Made by a program: the position numbers and the translations under genes. DNA of 64,000 nt from assembly GCA_028285595.1 (NCBI GenBank), contig JANQOW010000160.1:1-64000 (forward strand), read 5' to 3'. The notes beneath the pieces are model-generated. The model worked only from the letters and a program-made list of their open reading frames with translations, was not told where the DNA came from and did no database searches. This stretch comes from Hyphomicrobiales bacterium. GTDB taxonomy: Bacteria > Pseudomonadota > Alphaproteobacteria > Rhizobiales > CAJQND01. How positions within the stretch are numbered: the first letter of the stretch is position 1; each line of letters begins with the position of its first letter. Shown piece after piece: positions 1-8,158 of this stretch.

Positions 1-1
1 G

Positions 2-187
2 TTTGAGGTGGTTCACGGCGTTGAAGACGCCCTGCTGCGCCAGGGTGTGTCCCACAGCACGACCCCGGCTGTACGGGCCGAGTTGATGGCCACCTTGTAT
101 GAATATTTTGCCCAGGGCGACGAAGCCAACAAAGATCTGAGCCGCGCTCAGGTGATAGATTTGCATACAAAGCTGAAGAGGGTTTGA
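2..187 (+). CDS. C-terminal end of an unidentified protein (partial)
   Basis: An open frame enters from the left edge and stops at a TGA. The 61 visible residues begin FEVVHGVEDALL and end HTKLKRV. They are mostly charged and predicted helical, with no motif I recognise. The start lies outside the window, so neither length nor function can be judged. It ends 51 bases before the next gene on the same strand, so the two may be cotranscribed. Confidence 0.6.
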   Translation, partial: FEVVHGVEDALLRQGVSHSTTPAVRAELMATLYEYFAQGDEANKDLSRAQVIDLHTKLKRV

Positions 188-238
188 CGCCGCTAATAAT
201 ACTGATAATATTTTTGAAGTAGACCGAGGGAGACGCTC

Positions 239-532
239 ATGACGCCGAGTGAATTACAGCTCAAGATCGATAAGATTATTGATCGAAGTTTTAAGCCTAC
301 CCGCGAACAAAAAGTCACTTCTATTCTGACAATTGTGAACAGTTTGGGGTTTGAGGCGGTTCTGACCCACGCCCTCAAGGCAACATTTCATTCTGACGAC
401 ATCAATAATCTCAACGACGAACAACTGGAGCAATTGTTCCAGATTGCGCGGACGTGGCGCTATCAGGCCGATTGCGTCGAACAGCAAAAGCACAAACCGG
501 TGATCGTGAACTTCCGCGGCAACGACACCTGA
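239..532 (+). CDS. small hypothetical protein, 97 aa
   Basis: The ATG is preceded by a purine-rich stretch (GACCGAGGGAGA) that can act as a ribosome binding site. The product is acidic, has no signal peptide or membrane segment, and looks helical; residues such as ILTIVNSLGFEAVL and LNDEQLEQLFQIARTW suggest two or three amphipathic helices. I do not recognise a family. The TGA stop is two bases before the ATG of the following PAS-like gene, so it is probably the first or second gene of an operon with the two PAS-like paralogues and may act with them. Confidence 0.6.
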   Translation: MTPSELQLKIDKIIDRSFKPTREQKVTSILTIVNSLGFEAVLTHALKATFHSDDINNLNDEQLEQLFQIARTWRYQADCVEQQKHKPVIVNFRGNDT

Positions 533-534
533 GC

Positions 535-1041
535 ATGCTCGCATCGCCGCAAATATCACAACGCCCGCTACCAAAGATCGATTGCCCTGTTCAACAGGCC
601 AGCCTGGCATGGTGGAGAGCGCGCAGCGGCGTTGCCGAGCTGGACCATCAGCCCTACCTTGCCGTGGCGCCCCACTTGCAATTGGTGGTGGACGAGGTGC
701 GCGACGGCGCCCCACGCTTTTTTTATGTGGGCGAACAGAGTTTTGCAGCCGAACTGTTGGGCGAGAGTTTCACCTCAGCAATCCAAGCCGGGGAATGGTG
801 GGACGATGGCGGATATGCGGAAGCGGTTGGCCAGACATACGAGCTGGTGTCGCAAAGCGGCGAGCCGGCGTTTGAAGAAATTCGGGCGAGCGTGCGCATG
901 CCAGATGCGCTCTATCCCATATCGGAGGCCACGATCCATTACAGTAGATTGTGCCTGCCCACCTGTCTGGCAAACGGCATGCGAACCATCACTGTGATCA
1001 CGCAGCGGGTGGGCGAAACCGTGGTGAAGAGATCGTATTAA
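535..1041 (+). CDS. PAS-like domain protein, copy 1 of a tandem pair
   Basis: The frame is open further upstream, but the ATG at 535, two bases after the previous stop, gives a 168-residue protein that aligns with its downstream neighbour. Visible landmarks are DCPVQQASLAWW near the N-terminus, then PHLQL, RFFYVGEQS, LLGESF, AGEWWDDGGYAEA and HYSRLCLP. The layout (Trp-Trp-Arg start, 'FFYVG' strand, 'LxG' turn, C-terminal 'Y.RL.LP' strands) resembles the alphaproteobacterial PAS_5 family of small stand-alone sensors of unknown ligand. This is a structural resemblance judged by eye. There is no output domain, so it would have to signal through a partner. Copy 2 starts four bases after the stop. 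Confidence 0.7.
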   Translation: MLASPQISQRPLPKIDCPVQQASLAWWRARSGVAELDHQPYLAVAPHLQLVVDEVRDGAPRFFYVGEQSFAAELLGESFTSAIQAGEWWDDGGYAEAVGQTYELVSQSGEPAFEEIRASVRMPDALYPISEATIHYSRLCLPTCLANGMRTITVITQRVGETVVKRSY

Positions 1042-1044
1042 GTC

Positions 1045-1545
1045 ATGCGCGCCCGAGCTTATATCGCCCGCAAGAGCCTTGCCCGGCTCGACTGCCCCAT
1101 TCAGAGCGCCGTTCTGTCCTGGTGGCGATCCCGGCGTGGCGTGGCTGAGCTGAACCAGCCGTCCTACCTGGAGGTGGTGCCGCATCTGCAGATTGCGTTC
1201 GACAATGCAATGCCGGGCCCGCCGAACTTCTTCTACGTGGGCGATCAGTCTTTGACGGCCACGCTTTTGGGAGAAAACTTCACACCTGCCAGGCACGCGG
1301 GCGAATGGTGGGAAGACGGTGGCTATGCCCATGCGATTTCGGATGTGTTCCCGGACGTTTCATCGTCTGGCGAGCCCACCCTGGAAGAGATCAAGGCGCC
1401 GATTTTGCCGCCGGAGCACTGGCCATCCTCATCGCCCATCGTGCTGCATTACGACCGACTGTGTCTGCCATCAATGCTCGATGACGGCCAGAAAACCTTC
1501 ACCGTGATCACAACCCCGAGAAGTATGCTTCAGGTGGTGAACTGA
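1045..1545 (+). CDS. PAS-like domain protein, copy 2 of a tandem pair
   Basis: This 166-residue protein is clearly paralogous to the preceding gene. Shared blocks in the same order are DCPIQSAVLSWWRSRRGVAEL, PHLQIAFD, NFFYVGDQS, LLGENFTPA, HAGEWWEDGGYAHAI, SGEPTLEEI, HYDRLCLPS and TFTVIT. By eye roughly half of the positions are identical. The start sits three bases after the previous stop, so the pair is translationally linked and arose by tandem duplication. The family resemblance is to PAS_5-like cytoplasmic sensors; no ligand or output is evident. Its 3' end overlaps the convergent gene at 1508-2230 by 38 bases. Confidence 0.7.
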   Translation: MRARAYIARKSLARLDCPIQSAVLSWWRSRRGVAELNQPSYLEVVPHLQIAFDNAMPGPPNFFYVGDQSLTATLLGENFTPARHAGEWWEDGGYAHAISDVFPDVSSSGEPTLEEIKAPILPPEHWPSSSPIVLHYDRLCLPSMLDDGQKTFTVITTPRSMLQVVN

Positions 1546-2230
1546 CCAGCTCCACCAGGTCGTGCCAGTCGCTCCAGACCATGTGATCGGACGGCTCCCA
1601 AGGCGGGTCAGGCGTGCCCCAGTCGACCGCAGCCTCGCTCTTATGTTTGTATCCCCCGCGCGCCGGAAAGCCGGCAGTGGATATCCGCTCCGTTGTGAGT
1701 GCGTAGAGATAATCCGGCTTCCAACGCATGAACGCAACGGCCAGAGCGAACCGGAGCAAGGCTGAATTCATGCGCTTTCGCGCTTCGCGCCGGTCAATCC
1801 AAAACTCCCCGTGGAAGACCACACGGCCGTTCATATTCTCTGCGACCGGATGTTGCTTGGGGGACATCGGACAATCGTAGATGCGGCGCCAGTGAACGCG
1901 CCACCAATCGCCCAGAGTGGTCCAGCCCAGATCATCGCAGCGCATGGCCTGGACATGCACCAGATCATTCGCCTCATCATGCCCGGAGATCCACAGACCT
2001 CGATGGGCAGGTGTATCAACCAGTCTGGGATCAAAGAACGCGTTTACGGGCGTCTTACCCTTGGTATCCCGGCAGATCTCATGGAGATCATCAAAATCGT
2101 CAGAACACTCAATCCGAATGCCCTTGGACTCAAAGAAACGGTGATGTGCAGAAATGAAACGGGCAGCGTCCACTTCAAGGGACGGTGTATTCTGGCGGAC
2201 GAAGGTTGTTCGCGAATGCTTCACATCCAC
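1508..2230 (-). CDS. hypothetical protein, 240 aa, possibly GNAT-like
   Basis: The protein is soluble, basic and rich in Trp and His, with no signal peptide. Landmarks are ARFISAHHRFFESKGIRIEC near the N-terminus, GLWISGHDEANDLVHVQAMRC in the middle and DYLYALTTERISTAGFPARGG towards the C-terminus. The alternation of strands and helices and the 'A..G' turn near the end are reminiscent of an acyltransferase (GNAT) fold, but I see no clear acetyl-CoA motif, so function is unassigned. It is convergent with the PAS-like pair and overlaps it by 38 bases. The frame is clean over its full length. Confidence 0.6.
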   Translation of the reverse strand: MDVKHSRTTFVRQNTPSLEVDAARFISAHHRFFESKGIRIECSDDFDDLHEICRDTKGKTPVNAFFDPRLVDTPAHRGLWISGHDEANDLVHVQAMRCDDLGWTTLGDWWRVHWRRIYDCPMSPKQHPVAENMNGRVVFHGEFWIDRREARKRMNSALLRFALAVAFMRWKPDYLYALTTERISTAGFPARGGYKHKSEAAVDWGTPDPPWEPSDHMVWSDWHDLVELVSSPPEAYFSGL

Positions 2231-2322
2231 CCCCTTTCCCCCCGGGTTACTTACGAGGCTTATGGGAGATCATGTGATTTGCCAAGTGAACAAAGGCGTT
2301 TTCAAAGAAGAGAAAAATCGAG

Positions 2323-2720
2323 TTGACAGCGTTATTTGTCAGAATTAACCTCAAATCATGTATTCGAGGATCGTTTCGGGGGTGCTTTTGCTGGCACCAA
2401 ATTCTAGGGTTGCCCCTTCCCATTTCACGGATGAATGGCCCGCCGCGCACTTACGGCATTTTTGGCGCCGCACACGAACGGCCGGCTGCCTCCTTGCCGA
2501 GGCATTCCTGCCGGCCAGGCGGGCGAGGGTCGGTCCCCCCGAGCTCTCGTCCGTCGCCGTTCCCCTGCCCCGTCGGGCCAGGGCCGTCAGCTTACCCGGT
2601 CATCACGCATTCTCGCAAGTGCAACCGTTCGCCCGGAGATGACCGGACCGACCGGAGGGACCACGACCTTCATCGCAAATTTGGTCGTGTGTTCTTCCGG
2701 TCGCCCTACGTGCGGTGAAG
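2323..2720 (+). ncRNA. candidate structured RNA in a gene-free stretch
   Basis: The stretch 2231-2734 holds no convincing protein gene. It begins with a plausible promoter: TTGACA at 2323-2328, a 17-base gap and TAACCT at 2346-2351. The same place holds a TGACA/TGTCA inverted repeat (2324-2328 and 2337-2341). Strong hairpins follow. One is a compound stem with outer arms at 2480-2486 and 2510-2516 (GGCCGGC/GCCGGCC) and inner arms at 2487-2492 and 2499-2504 (TGCCTC/GAGGCA). Another pairs 2662-2668 with 2683-2689 (CACGACC/GGTCGTG), and a small one pairs 2420-2424 with 2434-2438. It does not show RNase P, tmRNA or SRP signatures that I could recognise. The end points and strand are guesses. Confidence 0.25.
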
Positions 2721-2734
2721 ACCCAAAGTGAGAG

Positions 2735-3157
2735 TTAGCCCACCAATTCGTCTTCGTTAAAGAAGAACGCAATCTCCGTTGCGGCCGTTTCAGGAGCGTC
2801 TGATCCGTGCACAGAATTTGCCTCGATGTTCTCTGCGAAATCTTTGCGAATGGTGCCGTCGGCGGCTTCAGCAGGGTTGGTGGCGCCCATGACTTCGCGG
2901 TTCTTGTTGATGGCGTCTTCGCCTTCCAGAACCTGAACCACCACCGGGCCTGACGTCATAAACTCAACCAGGTCGTTGTAGAACGGCCGCTCTTTATGAA
3001 CCGCATAAAAGCCTTGTGCCTGTTCGGTCGACATGTGAATGCGCTTTGAGGCAATGATCCGCAAACCGGCGCTCTCAAGCCGGTCAATGATTTTGCCGGT
3101 AATGTTGCGGCGGGTGGCGTCGGGTTTGATGATGGAGAAGGTGCGTTGCACGGCCAT
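2735..3157 (-). CDS. ndk: nucleoside diphosphate kinase
   Basis: This 140-residue protein transfers the gamma phosphate from ATP to nucleoside diphosphates through a phospho-histidine. The start was set at the ATG giving [14 protein letters not shown], the universal Ndk N-terminus; longer frames add unrelated residues. The active-site block [10 protein letters not shown] is intact, with the catalytic His at about residue 117, and the length is normal. It stands alone on the minus strand, downstream of a gene-free region and divergent from the SGNH hydrolase gene. Confidence 0.97.
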   Translation of the reverse strand: MAVQRTFSIIKPDATRRNITGKIIDRLESAGLRIIASKRIHMSTEQAQGFYAVHKERPFYNDLVEFMTSGPVVVQVLEGEDAINKNREVMGATNPAEAADGTIRKDFAENIEANSVHGSDAPETAATEIAFFFNEDELVG

Positions 3158-3379
3158 TTGAATACCTGTCGTTTTCTGGAGATTAAGCTGGAAATTTGCG
3201 CGCCTTATAGCGGGCCTTCGATCCATCAGCAAGCTGGAAGAGCGCCGCATTTCAATCCTCAATGCCGGCGCGCCGCCGGCCGCGGATGGACAGGGGGAAC
3301 TTTACCGATAGCCTGGCGAGGCAAAGTGTTTTAAAGGGTCATCTCCTCCAAACAGTCCGAAGAGCTGGGCCTCCTCAAA

Positions 3380-4594
3380 ATGCGCGTCTTTTTGATCAAC
3401 CTTCTCACAACGGCAATTCTGCTCGTCGTCTGCGTGGGTGCCTTGGAGATCGGCCTGCGGCTCTACTATTTTGGCAGCATCAGCCCCTTCATCGGCGGCC
3501 CAAAGCTCTACAAGCCGGACGAAAAGATCGGGTTTTCGCTTAATCCGAACTTGAACAGCTCTCAACAACGCCCTGCTTTTATCGTGCCGGTGACCACCAA
3601 CTCCTTGGGGCTAAGAGGCCCTGAACCCGGCGCGAAGTCGGAGGCGTTTCGCATTGCCGTTCTTGGCGATTCACACACATTCGGGAGCGGGCTGGCCGAT
3701 GACGAAACTTTGCCCGCACAACTGGAGAAGGCCCTGAACGCCCTTGCCGGACCCGGCCGCTTTGAGGTCATTAATGCGGGCAGTCCCGCTCACAGCACGG
3801 TGCAAGAGCTGATCCAACACAAACGCTTGGCGGCAAAGATCAAGGCCGATTTGTGGATCCTGGGCTTCACCGCAGAAAATGACATTCAGTACAACACGGC
3901 CGAGCTGCGATCCTTCATGACCAATGGCCCGCGGCGGCCTGTGGCCCGCTTAAACAGTGCCGGCGCCCTTGAGTTCGACTATTCGGGAGCTGAACGCTAC
4001 TTCAGGAAGAACAAGTGGCGCCTTGAGAACAAGTTGCAGGACCGTCCCTGGTATGAAAACATGGCGGTTTATCTGCGGGGCAAAATCGCCTGGAAGGGGT
4101 TCGGCGGCCCGAAAGAATTTGATCCGAATATCACGCTCGGCGCCCCCTACCTTGCGCGCTTTGCGCCTGAGTACAAGATCGCCGCGACCGCCAATACCGA
4201 CTACGAGAAACTCTGGAAGGACGGCTGGGACGTGACCAAGGCGCTCATTCTGGCAATCCGTGACCAGAGCAAGGCCCTGGGGGCAGAATTTGCGATGGTT
4301 TCAATACCGTCCGATGTTCAGTTCAAACCGGGAATCAAAGAGGGCTTCCTGCAGCAATTTCCGAATTTGAAACTGGATGACAGACGCGCCGACCGGGAGC
4401 TTGCCGCTTTTGGCGATGCCAATGCCATACCGGTGCTGGATGCCTACACCCCGCTTGCAAAGGCCCGGGCGGACGGACTGGAGAACTTTCACTACACTCT
4501 GTTCGACAGCCACATGCTGCCGGTGGCGCACGAGCTTATGGCCAAGGCGCTGGCCCGCCAGTTGATCGATGAAAAGCTGGTTCCCGTCAATTGA
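3380..4594 (+). CDS. membrane-anchored SGNH/GDSL-family hydrolase
   Basis: The 404-residue protein opens with one hydrophobic helix (about residues 5-25) without an obvious cleavage site, so it is probably anchored with the catalytic part outside the cytoplasm. Block I of SGNH hydrolases is clear: GDSHTFGSG with nucleophile Ser98. A block III Asn lies in GFTAENDI, and the Asp-x-His pair in FDSHMLP near residue 379 is the block V equivalent. Members act as esterases or O-acyl transferases on sugars and polymers. It is followed after 22 bases by the SxtJ-like gene and heads a four-gene cassette ending in a carbamoyltransferase, so it may prepare or trim the same glycan or secondary metabolite. 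The substrate is unknown. Confidence 0.8.
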   Translation: MRVFLINLLTTAILLVVCVGALEIGLRLYYFGSISPFIGGPKLYKPDEKIGFSLNPNLNSSQQRPAFIVPVTTNSLGLRGPEPGAKSEAFRIAVLGDSHTFGSGLADDETLPAQLEKALNALAGPGRFEVINAGSPAHSTVQELIQHKRLAAKIKADLWILGFTAENDIQYNTAELRSFMTNGPRRPVARLNSAGALEFDYSGAERYFRKNKWRLENKLQDRPWYENMAVYLRGKIAWKGFGGPKEFDPNITLGAPYLARFAPEYKIAATANTDYEKLWKDGWDVTKALILAIRDQSKALGAEFAMVSIPSDVQFKPGIKEGFLQQFPNLKLDDRRADRELAAFGDANAIPVLDAYTPLAKARADGLENFHYTLFDSHMLPVAHELMAKALARQLIDEKLVPVN

Positions 4595-4616
4595 CATTTG
4601 ACCATGGCGGCGCGTA

Positions 4617-5096
4617 TTGAAACGCCGGTTTCAACAACACAACTCCGGCAGACCCAAGTTGGCTAAAACGTCCACAGCAACGCACGAAGATCTCGTTCGC
4701 GAGAACGATATCAAACTTCCAAGTGAACGGTCGTTTGGCATCACCTTCTGTGTTGTGTTCGCGCTGTTCGCCGGTCTGTCTTTCTGGTTTAACGGAACGC
4801 TCTGGCCTTGGCTCGGAGGGGCCTCGTTGGGGTTCGGCGCGGTGGCGTTGGTCTGGCCCGCTATCCTTGCGCCCTTGAACAAGCTTTGGTTCCGATTTGG
4901 CCTCTTGCTCCACAAGGTTATGACACCGCTCATTATGGGGCTTTTGTTCTACGGACTGTTCACGCCATTGGGGTTGTTGATGCGCTTGTTCGGCAAGGAT
5001 CCCATGCGGGTGCGCGACACGCCTGAGGCGCAATCTTATTGGATTGAGCGCGAGCCGTCAGCGGCCGTGGACAATCACATGAAGAACCAGTTCTGA
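4617..5096 (+). CDS. SxtJ-family membrane protein
   Basis: The frame starts at TTG 4617; a second in-frame TTG at 4659 would give a protein starting just before the conserved region, so the start is uncertain. The product (up to 159 aa) carries the block LPSERSFG followed by about four hydrophobic segments: FGITFCVVFALFAGLSFW, a Gly-rich one, a Trp-Pro one, and LIMGLLFYGLFTPLGLLMR. The end is RLFGKDPM...SYW. This is the layout of SxtJ, a protein of unknown function named from the saxitoxin cluster, and it is usually found next to a DUF5989 protein and a carbamoyltransferase, as here. Confidence 0.8.
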   Translation: MKRRFQQHNSGRPKLAKTSTATHEDLVRENDIKLPSERSFGITFCVVFALFAGLSFWFNGTLWPWLGGASLGFGAVALVWPAILAPLNKLWFRFGLLLHKVMTPLIMGLLFYGLFTPLGLLMRLFGKDPMRVRDTPEAQSYWIEREPSAAVDNHMKNQF

Positions 5097-5115
5097 CGGG
5101 AAAGGGCAAAACGCC

Positions 5116-5268
5116 GTGTTAGATTTGTTCAAAGAACTCTGGTCCTACTTCCGCGTGCGCAAGAAGTATTGGCTGGCGCCCGTCATCGTCATCATGGTGC
5201 TGTTCGGCGGCTTGATCGTGCTGACGCAAGGGTCTGCAGTGGCGCCCTTTATCTATACGATCTTCTAA
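5116..5268 (+). CDS. DUF5989 / SxtK-like small membrane protein
   Basis: This 50-residue gene starts with GTG 19 bases after the SxtJ-like stop and has a good ribosome binding site (GGGAAAGGG). The sequence begins LDLFKELWSYFRVRKKYW, followed by one transmembrane helix (LAPVIVIMVLFGGLIVL) and a short tail ending IYTIF. The FKELW...R.RKK.W pattern followed by a single helix is typical of DUF5989, also called SxtK in saxitoxin clusters. Function is unknown. Its fixed place between an SxtJ-like protein and a carbamoyltransferase suggests the three form a membrane complex. Confidence 0.8.
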   Translation: MLDLFKELWSYFRVRKKYWLAPVIVIMVLFGGLIVLTQGSAVAPFIYTIF

Positions 5269-5287
5269 GCGGGTCACGCAGGCGCAC

Positions 5288-7123
5288 ATGTACCTTCTTG
5301 GCATCTCGGCCTTCTATCACGACAGCGCGGCTGCACTCCTCCACGACGGCAGGATTGTGGCTGCCGCACAAGAGGAACGGTTCACGCGCAAAAAGCACGA
5401 TGCGGGATTTCCGCATAAGGCGATCGATTACTGCTTGAGTGAAGCTGGGATCGCGCTCGATAAGATCGATCACGTGGCGTTCTATGACAAGCCGTTCTTG
5501 AAGTTTGAGCGCCTGCTTGAAACCTATCTGAGCTTTGCGCCACGCGGCTACCGGTCCTTCGCCATGGCCATGCCCATTTGGCTGAAGGAGAAGCTGTTCC
5601 AGAAGTCCCTGCTCAATACCGAGCTCAAAAAGCATCTGCCCGATTTCAACTGGTCAGAGAAGCTCTTGTTCGCTGAGCATCATCAAAGCCATGCGGCGAG
5701 CGCCTTCTTCCCGTCTCCGTTTGAGGAGGCGGCCGTGTTGACCATGGACGGGGTGGGCGAATGGGCCACGACCTCGCTGGCCGTGGGTCATGGTCATCAC
5801 CTGGACATGCTCAAGGAAATCCATTTCCCCCATTCGCTCGGCCTGCTCTATTCAGCCTTCACCTATTATACCGGGTTCAAGGTGAACTCCGGCGAGTACA
5901 AGGTGATGGGCCTGGCGCCCTATGGCGAGCCCCGGTTTTCTTCTGTGATCAAAGACAACCTGATCGACATTAAGCCGGACGGCAGCTTCAAGCTGAACAT
6001 GGATTATTTCGACTACTGCACAGGCTTGCGCATGACCAACGCCAAGTTCGATGCGCTGTTCGATGGCCCTGCCCGCACTCCGGAGAAGATGCTGACCCAG
6101 CGCGAGATGGATTTGGCGGCCTCGGTTCAGGACGTGCTGGAAGATGTGGTTCTGGCCATGGGCCGCAGCATTGCGAAGGAGCAAAACCAGAAGAACCTGT
6201 GTCTTGCCGGAGGCGTGGCGCTGAACTGCGTGGCCAATGGCAAATTGCTGCGTGACGGATGCTTTGAGAATGTGTGGATCCAGCCGGCCGCGGGCGACGC
6301 GGGCGGAGCGTTGGGCGCAGCTCTCGGCGCCTGGCATCAGCACCTGGATAACCCCCGCACCGTAAATGGCGGTCATGACGCCATGGCCGGGTCTTATCTG
6401 GGCCCCTCCTATGAGCAGGCCGATATTGAGCAACGCCTGAGCGCAGCGGGAGCCAAGTTCACCGTTCTCAGCGACGAGGACCTGACGGCGCGCACGGCGT
6501 CCGATTTGGCCGATGGCAAAGGCATAGGCTGGTTCCAGGGCCGGATGGAGTTTGGGCCGCGGGCCCTCGGGTGCCGGTCTATCCTGGGCGACCCGCGCTC
6601 GCCCACCATGCAAAAGCTGCTGAACCTCAAAGTGAAGTACCGCGAGAGTTTCCGCCCCTTTGCTCCGTCCGTTCTGGAGGAGAAGGTCAGCGAGTGGTTC
6701 GAGATCGATTGTGAGAGTCCTTACATGCTCTTAGTGGCTGATGTTAAAGCAGAACATCGCACTGAAATGACAGAGGAAGAAAAGGCTCTGTTCGGCATTG
6801 AGAAGCTCAACGTGCCCCGCTCTTCCATCCCCGCCATCACCCATGTGGATTACTCGGCGCGGGTGCAAACGGTGAGCAAGCGCACCAACCCGCGCTACCA
6901 TGCGCTCATCAGCGCCTTTGAAGAAAAGACCGGCTGCCCCGTTCTGGTCAACACCTCGTTCAACGTGCGCGGTGAGCCGATTGTCTGCACACCGGAAGAC
7001 GCCTTCCGCTGCTTCATGGGCACGGAGATCGAGACCCTGGTGGTGGGCAACTGCCTGATGGAAAAAGACGCCCAGGACCCTGCCCTCAAGCAGGATTACA
7101 AGGACGCCTTTGAGCTCGACTGA
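5288..7123 (+). CDS. NodU/CmcH/SxtI-family O-carbamoyltransferase
   Basis: The 611-residue protein has the two domains of this family. The N-terminal Kae1-like ATPase/carbamoyl-adenylate domain (about 1-360) begins YLLGISAFYHDSAA and contains HHQSHAASAFFPSPF (metal-binding histidines) and LTMDGVGEWAT. The C-terminal domain (about 380-600) contains GRMEFGPRALGCRSIL, YRESFRPFAPS and NTSFNVRGEPIV. These enzymes use carbamoyl phosphate and ATP to carbamoylate a hydroxyl group, often on a sugar or secondary metabolite. The gene follows the SxtJ-like and DUF5989 genes by 19 bases, so all probably form one operon. Full length, no lesion seen. The acceptor cannot be read from the sequence. Confidence 0.9.
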   Translation: MYLLGISAFYHDSAAALLHDGRIVAAAQEERFTRKKHDAGFPHKAIDYCLSEAGIALDKIDHVAFYDKPFLKFERLLETYLSFAPRGYRSFAMAMPIWLKEKLFQKSLLNTELKKHLPDFNWSEKLLFAEHHQSHAASAFFPSPFEEAAVLTMDGVGEWATTSLAVGHGHHLDMLKEIHFPHSLGLLYSAFTYYTGFKVNSGEYKVMGLAPYGEPRFSSVIKDNLIDIKPDGSFKLNMDYFDYCTGLRMTNAKFDALFDGPARTPEKMLTQREMDLAASVQDVLEDVVLAMGRSIAKEQNQKNLCLAGGVALNCVANGKLLRDGCFENVWIQPAAGDAGGALGAALGAWHQHLDNPRTVNGGHDAMAGSYLGPSYEQADIEQRLSAAGAKFTVLSDEDLTARTASDLADGKGIGWFQGRMEFGPRALGCRSILGDPRSPTMQKLLNLKVKYRESFRPFAPSVLEEKVSEWFEIDCESPYMLLVADVKAEHRTEMTEEEKALFGIEKLNVPRSSIPAITHVDYSARVQTVSKRTNPRYHALISAFEEKTGCPVLVNTSFNVRGEPIVCTPEDAFRCFMGTEIETLVVGNCLMEKDAQDPALKQDYKDAFELD

Positions 7124-8125
7124 TTATGCCGTTGCCTTCAAGGGCTGAGCTTGCGTCAGCGCTGAAAGTTCGCCTGCCAGGAACGCGGCAATGGTCTCCA
7201 TGCCCCCTGCCTCGATCTGCGCTGCCTCTTCGGCACCCGCATTGTAATTGGTGTTGGTGTTGATGTCGTAGACCACAGGCGTGCCGTCTGGGCGGCGAAT
7301 GTACTCAATGCCCGCAACCTCAATGCCATTGTCGCTCAGCACACTCTCCAACTTCGACACCAACTCCAAGTCGGGGATGTCAGAGATCTCAAATCTGGGT
7401 CCGCTCTCCACAACCGGTTCGGAAGCCTCGTTAGAACCGGCGGGGCAGAATTCTGCAAAGTCCACATTGCAGGCATCGGCCGGGCACAGCTCAAAGCTGC
7501 CCCCGGAAAACACATTCACCGCATAGAGGAACTTGCCGCCCACGAACTCTGCCCGCGTGATGTGTTCCTCTTCGGTGGCGATCTTCTCTTGCACCAGCCA
7601 CACATCATCCAGCGTCTCCGGCAAGCCGTCTCCTGCCAGCACCTGCTCCAGGTCGTCTACTGAGGCGAAGAGCTGAACGCCGAGCCCCTTGCCACCTTGG
7701 TTAGGCTTCACAATGAAAGGGGCCAAGTCCAGCTCGCGCGCTGCGTCGGCAATCTTGTCGCGCCCGACGGCGACCACGGTTTTCGGGGTGGCGATGCCGG
7801 CTTGATCCAAGCGGATCTGCTGGGCTGCTTTAGAGAATTCCAACTGCAACACCGGACTGCCATTGATCACGCGACGCCCATGAGCTTCCAGCCAGCGCAA
7901 AATGATGTCCGTGCTGTGGTTGGCGTGCACATGACCACGGGTGTAGTTGGAGGCGCTCATCCGGCTGAAGAAGACGCCTTCCGGCGGCGTGCTGCTCAGG
8001 TCTACCGTCAGGCGGTCGAGCAGCCATTCTTCATAAGGGGTTTGCTGCGCCTCAAACGCGGCCCTCAAGGGCGGCAACCAAGCTGAATTCTCATGGATCA
8101 CATAAACCTTGGGGGATGCGGTCAT
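7124..8125 (-). CDS. ATP-grasp family ligase (RimK-like)
   Basis: The 333-residue protein looks like a RimK-type ATP-grasp enzyme that ligates an amine to a carboxylate. A pre-ATP-grasp region (about 1-110) is followed by the ATP-grasp core. The core contains FIVKPNQGGKGLGVQ (ATP-binding Lys and Gly loop), WLVQEKI, and the metal-binding end YDINTNTNYN. The Asn-rich metal site is typical of the fold. It ends one base after the carbamoyltransferase stop, in convergent orientation, so it has its own promoter; that promoter carries two palindromes (see 8159-8194). Product and partner substrate are unknown; it may act in the same modification pathway as the cassette to its left, but only position supports this. 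Confidence 0.8.
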   Translation of the reverse strand: MTASPKVYVIHENSAWLPPLRAAFEAQQTPYEEWLLDRLTVDLSSTPPEGVFFSRMSASNYTRGHVHANHSTDIILRWLEAHGRRVINGSPVLQLEFSKAAQQIRLDQAGIATPKTVVAVGRDKIADAARELDLAPFIVKPNQGGKGLGVQLFASVDDLEQVLAGDGLPETLDDVWLVQEKIATEEEHITRAEFVGGKFLYAVNVFSGGSFELCPADACNVDFAEFCPAGSNEASEPVVESGPRFEISDIPDLELVSKLESVLSDNGIEVAGIEYIRRPDGTPVVYDINTNTNYNAGAEEAAQIEAGGMETIAAFLAGELSALTQAQPLKATA

Positions 8126-8158
8126 CGAACTGTCCTCGGAGTTGGCGCAAGCAATCAG

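Noticed and set aside
2323-2718. Overlapping 94- to 131-residue frames in the gap upstream of ndk
   Set aside because: Several frames overlap in the same stretch, none with a ribosome binding site or protein-like pattern; hairpins better explain the sequence.
3380-7123. A saxitoxin biosynthesis cluster
   Set aside because: Only the SxtI/J/K-type genes are present; polyketide synthase, amidinotransferase and other sxt core genes are not in the window.
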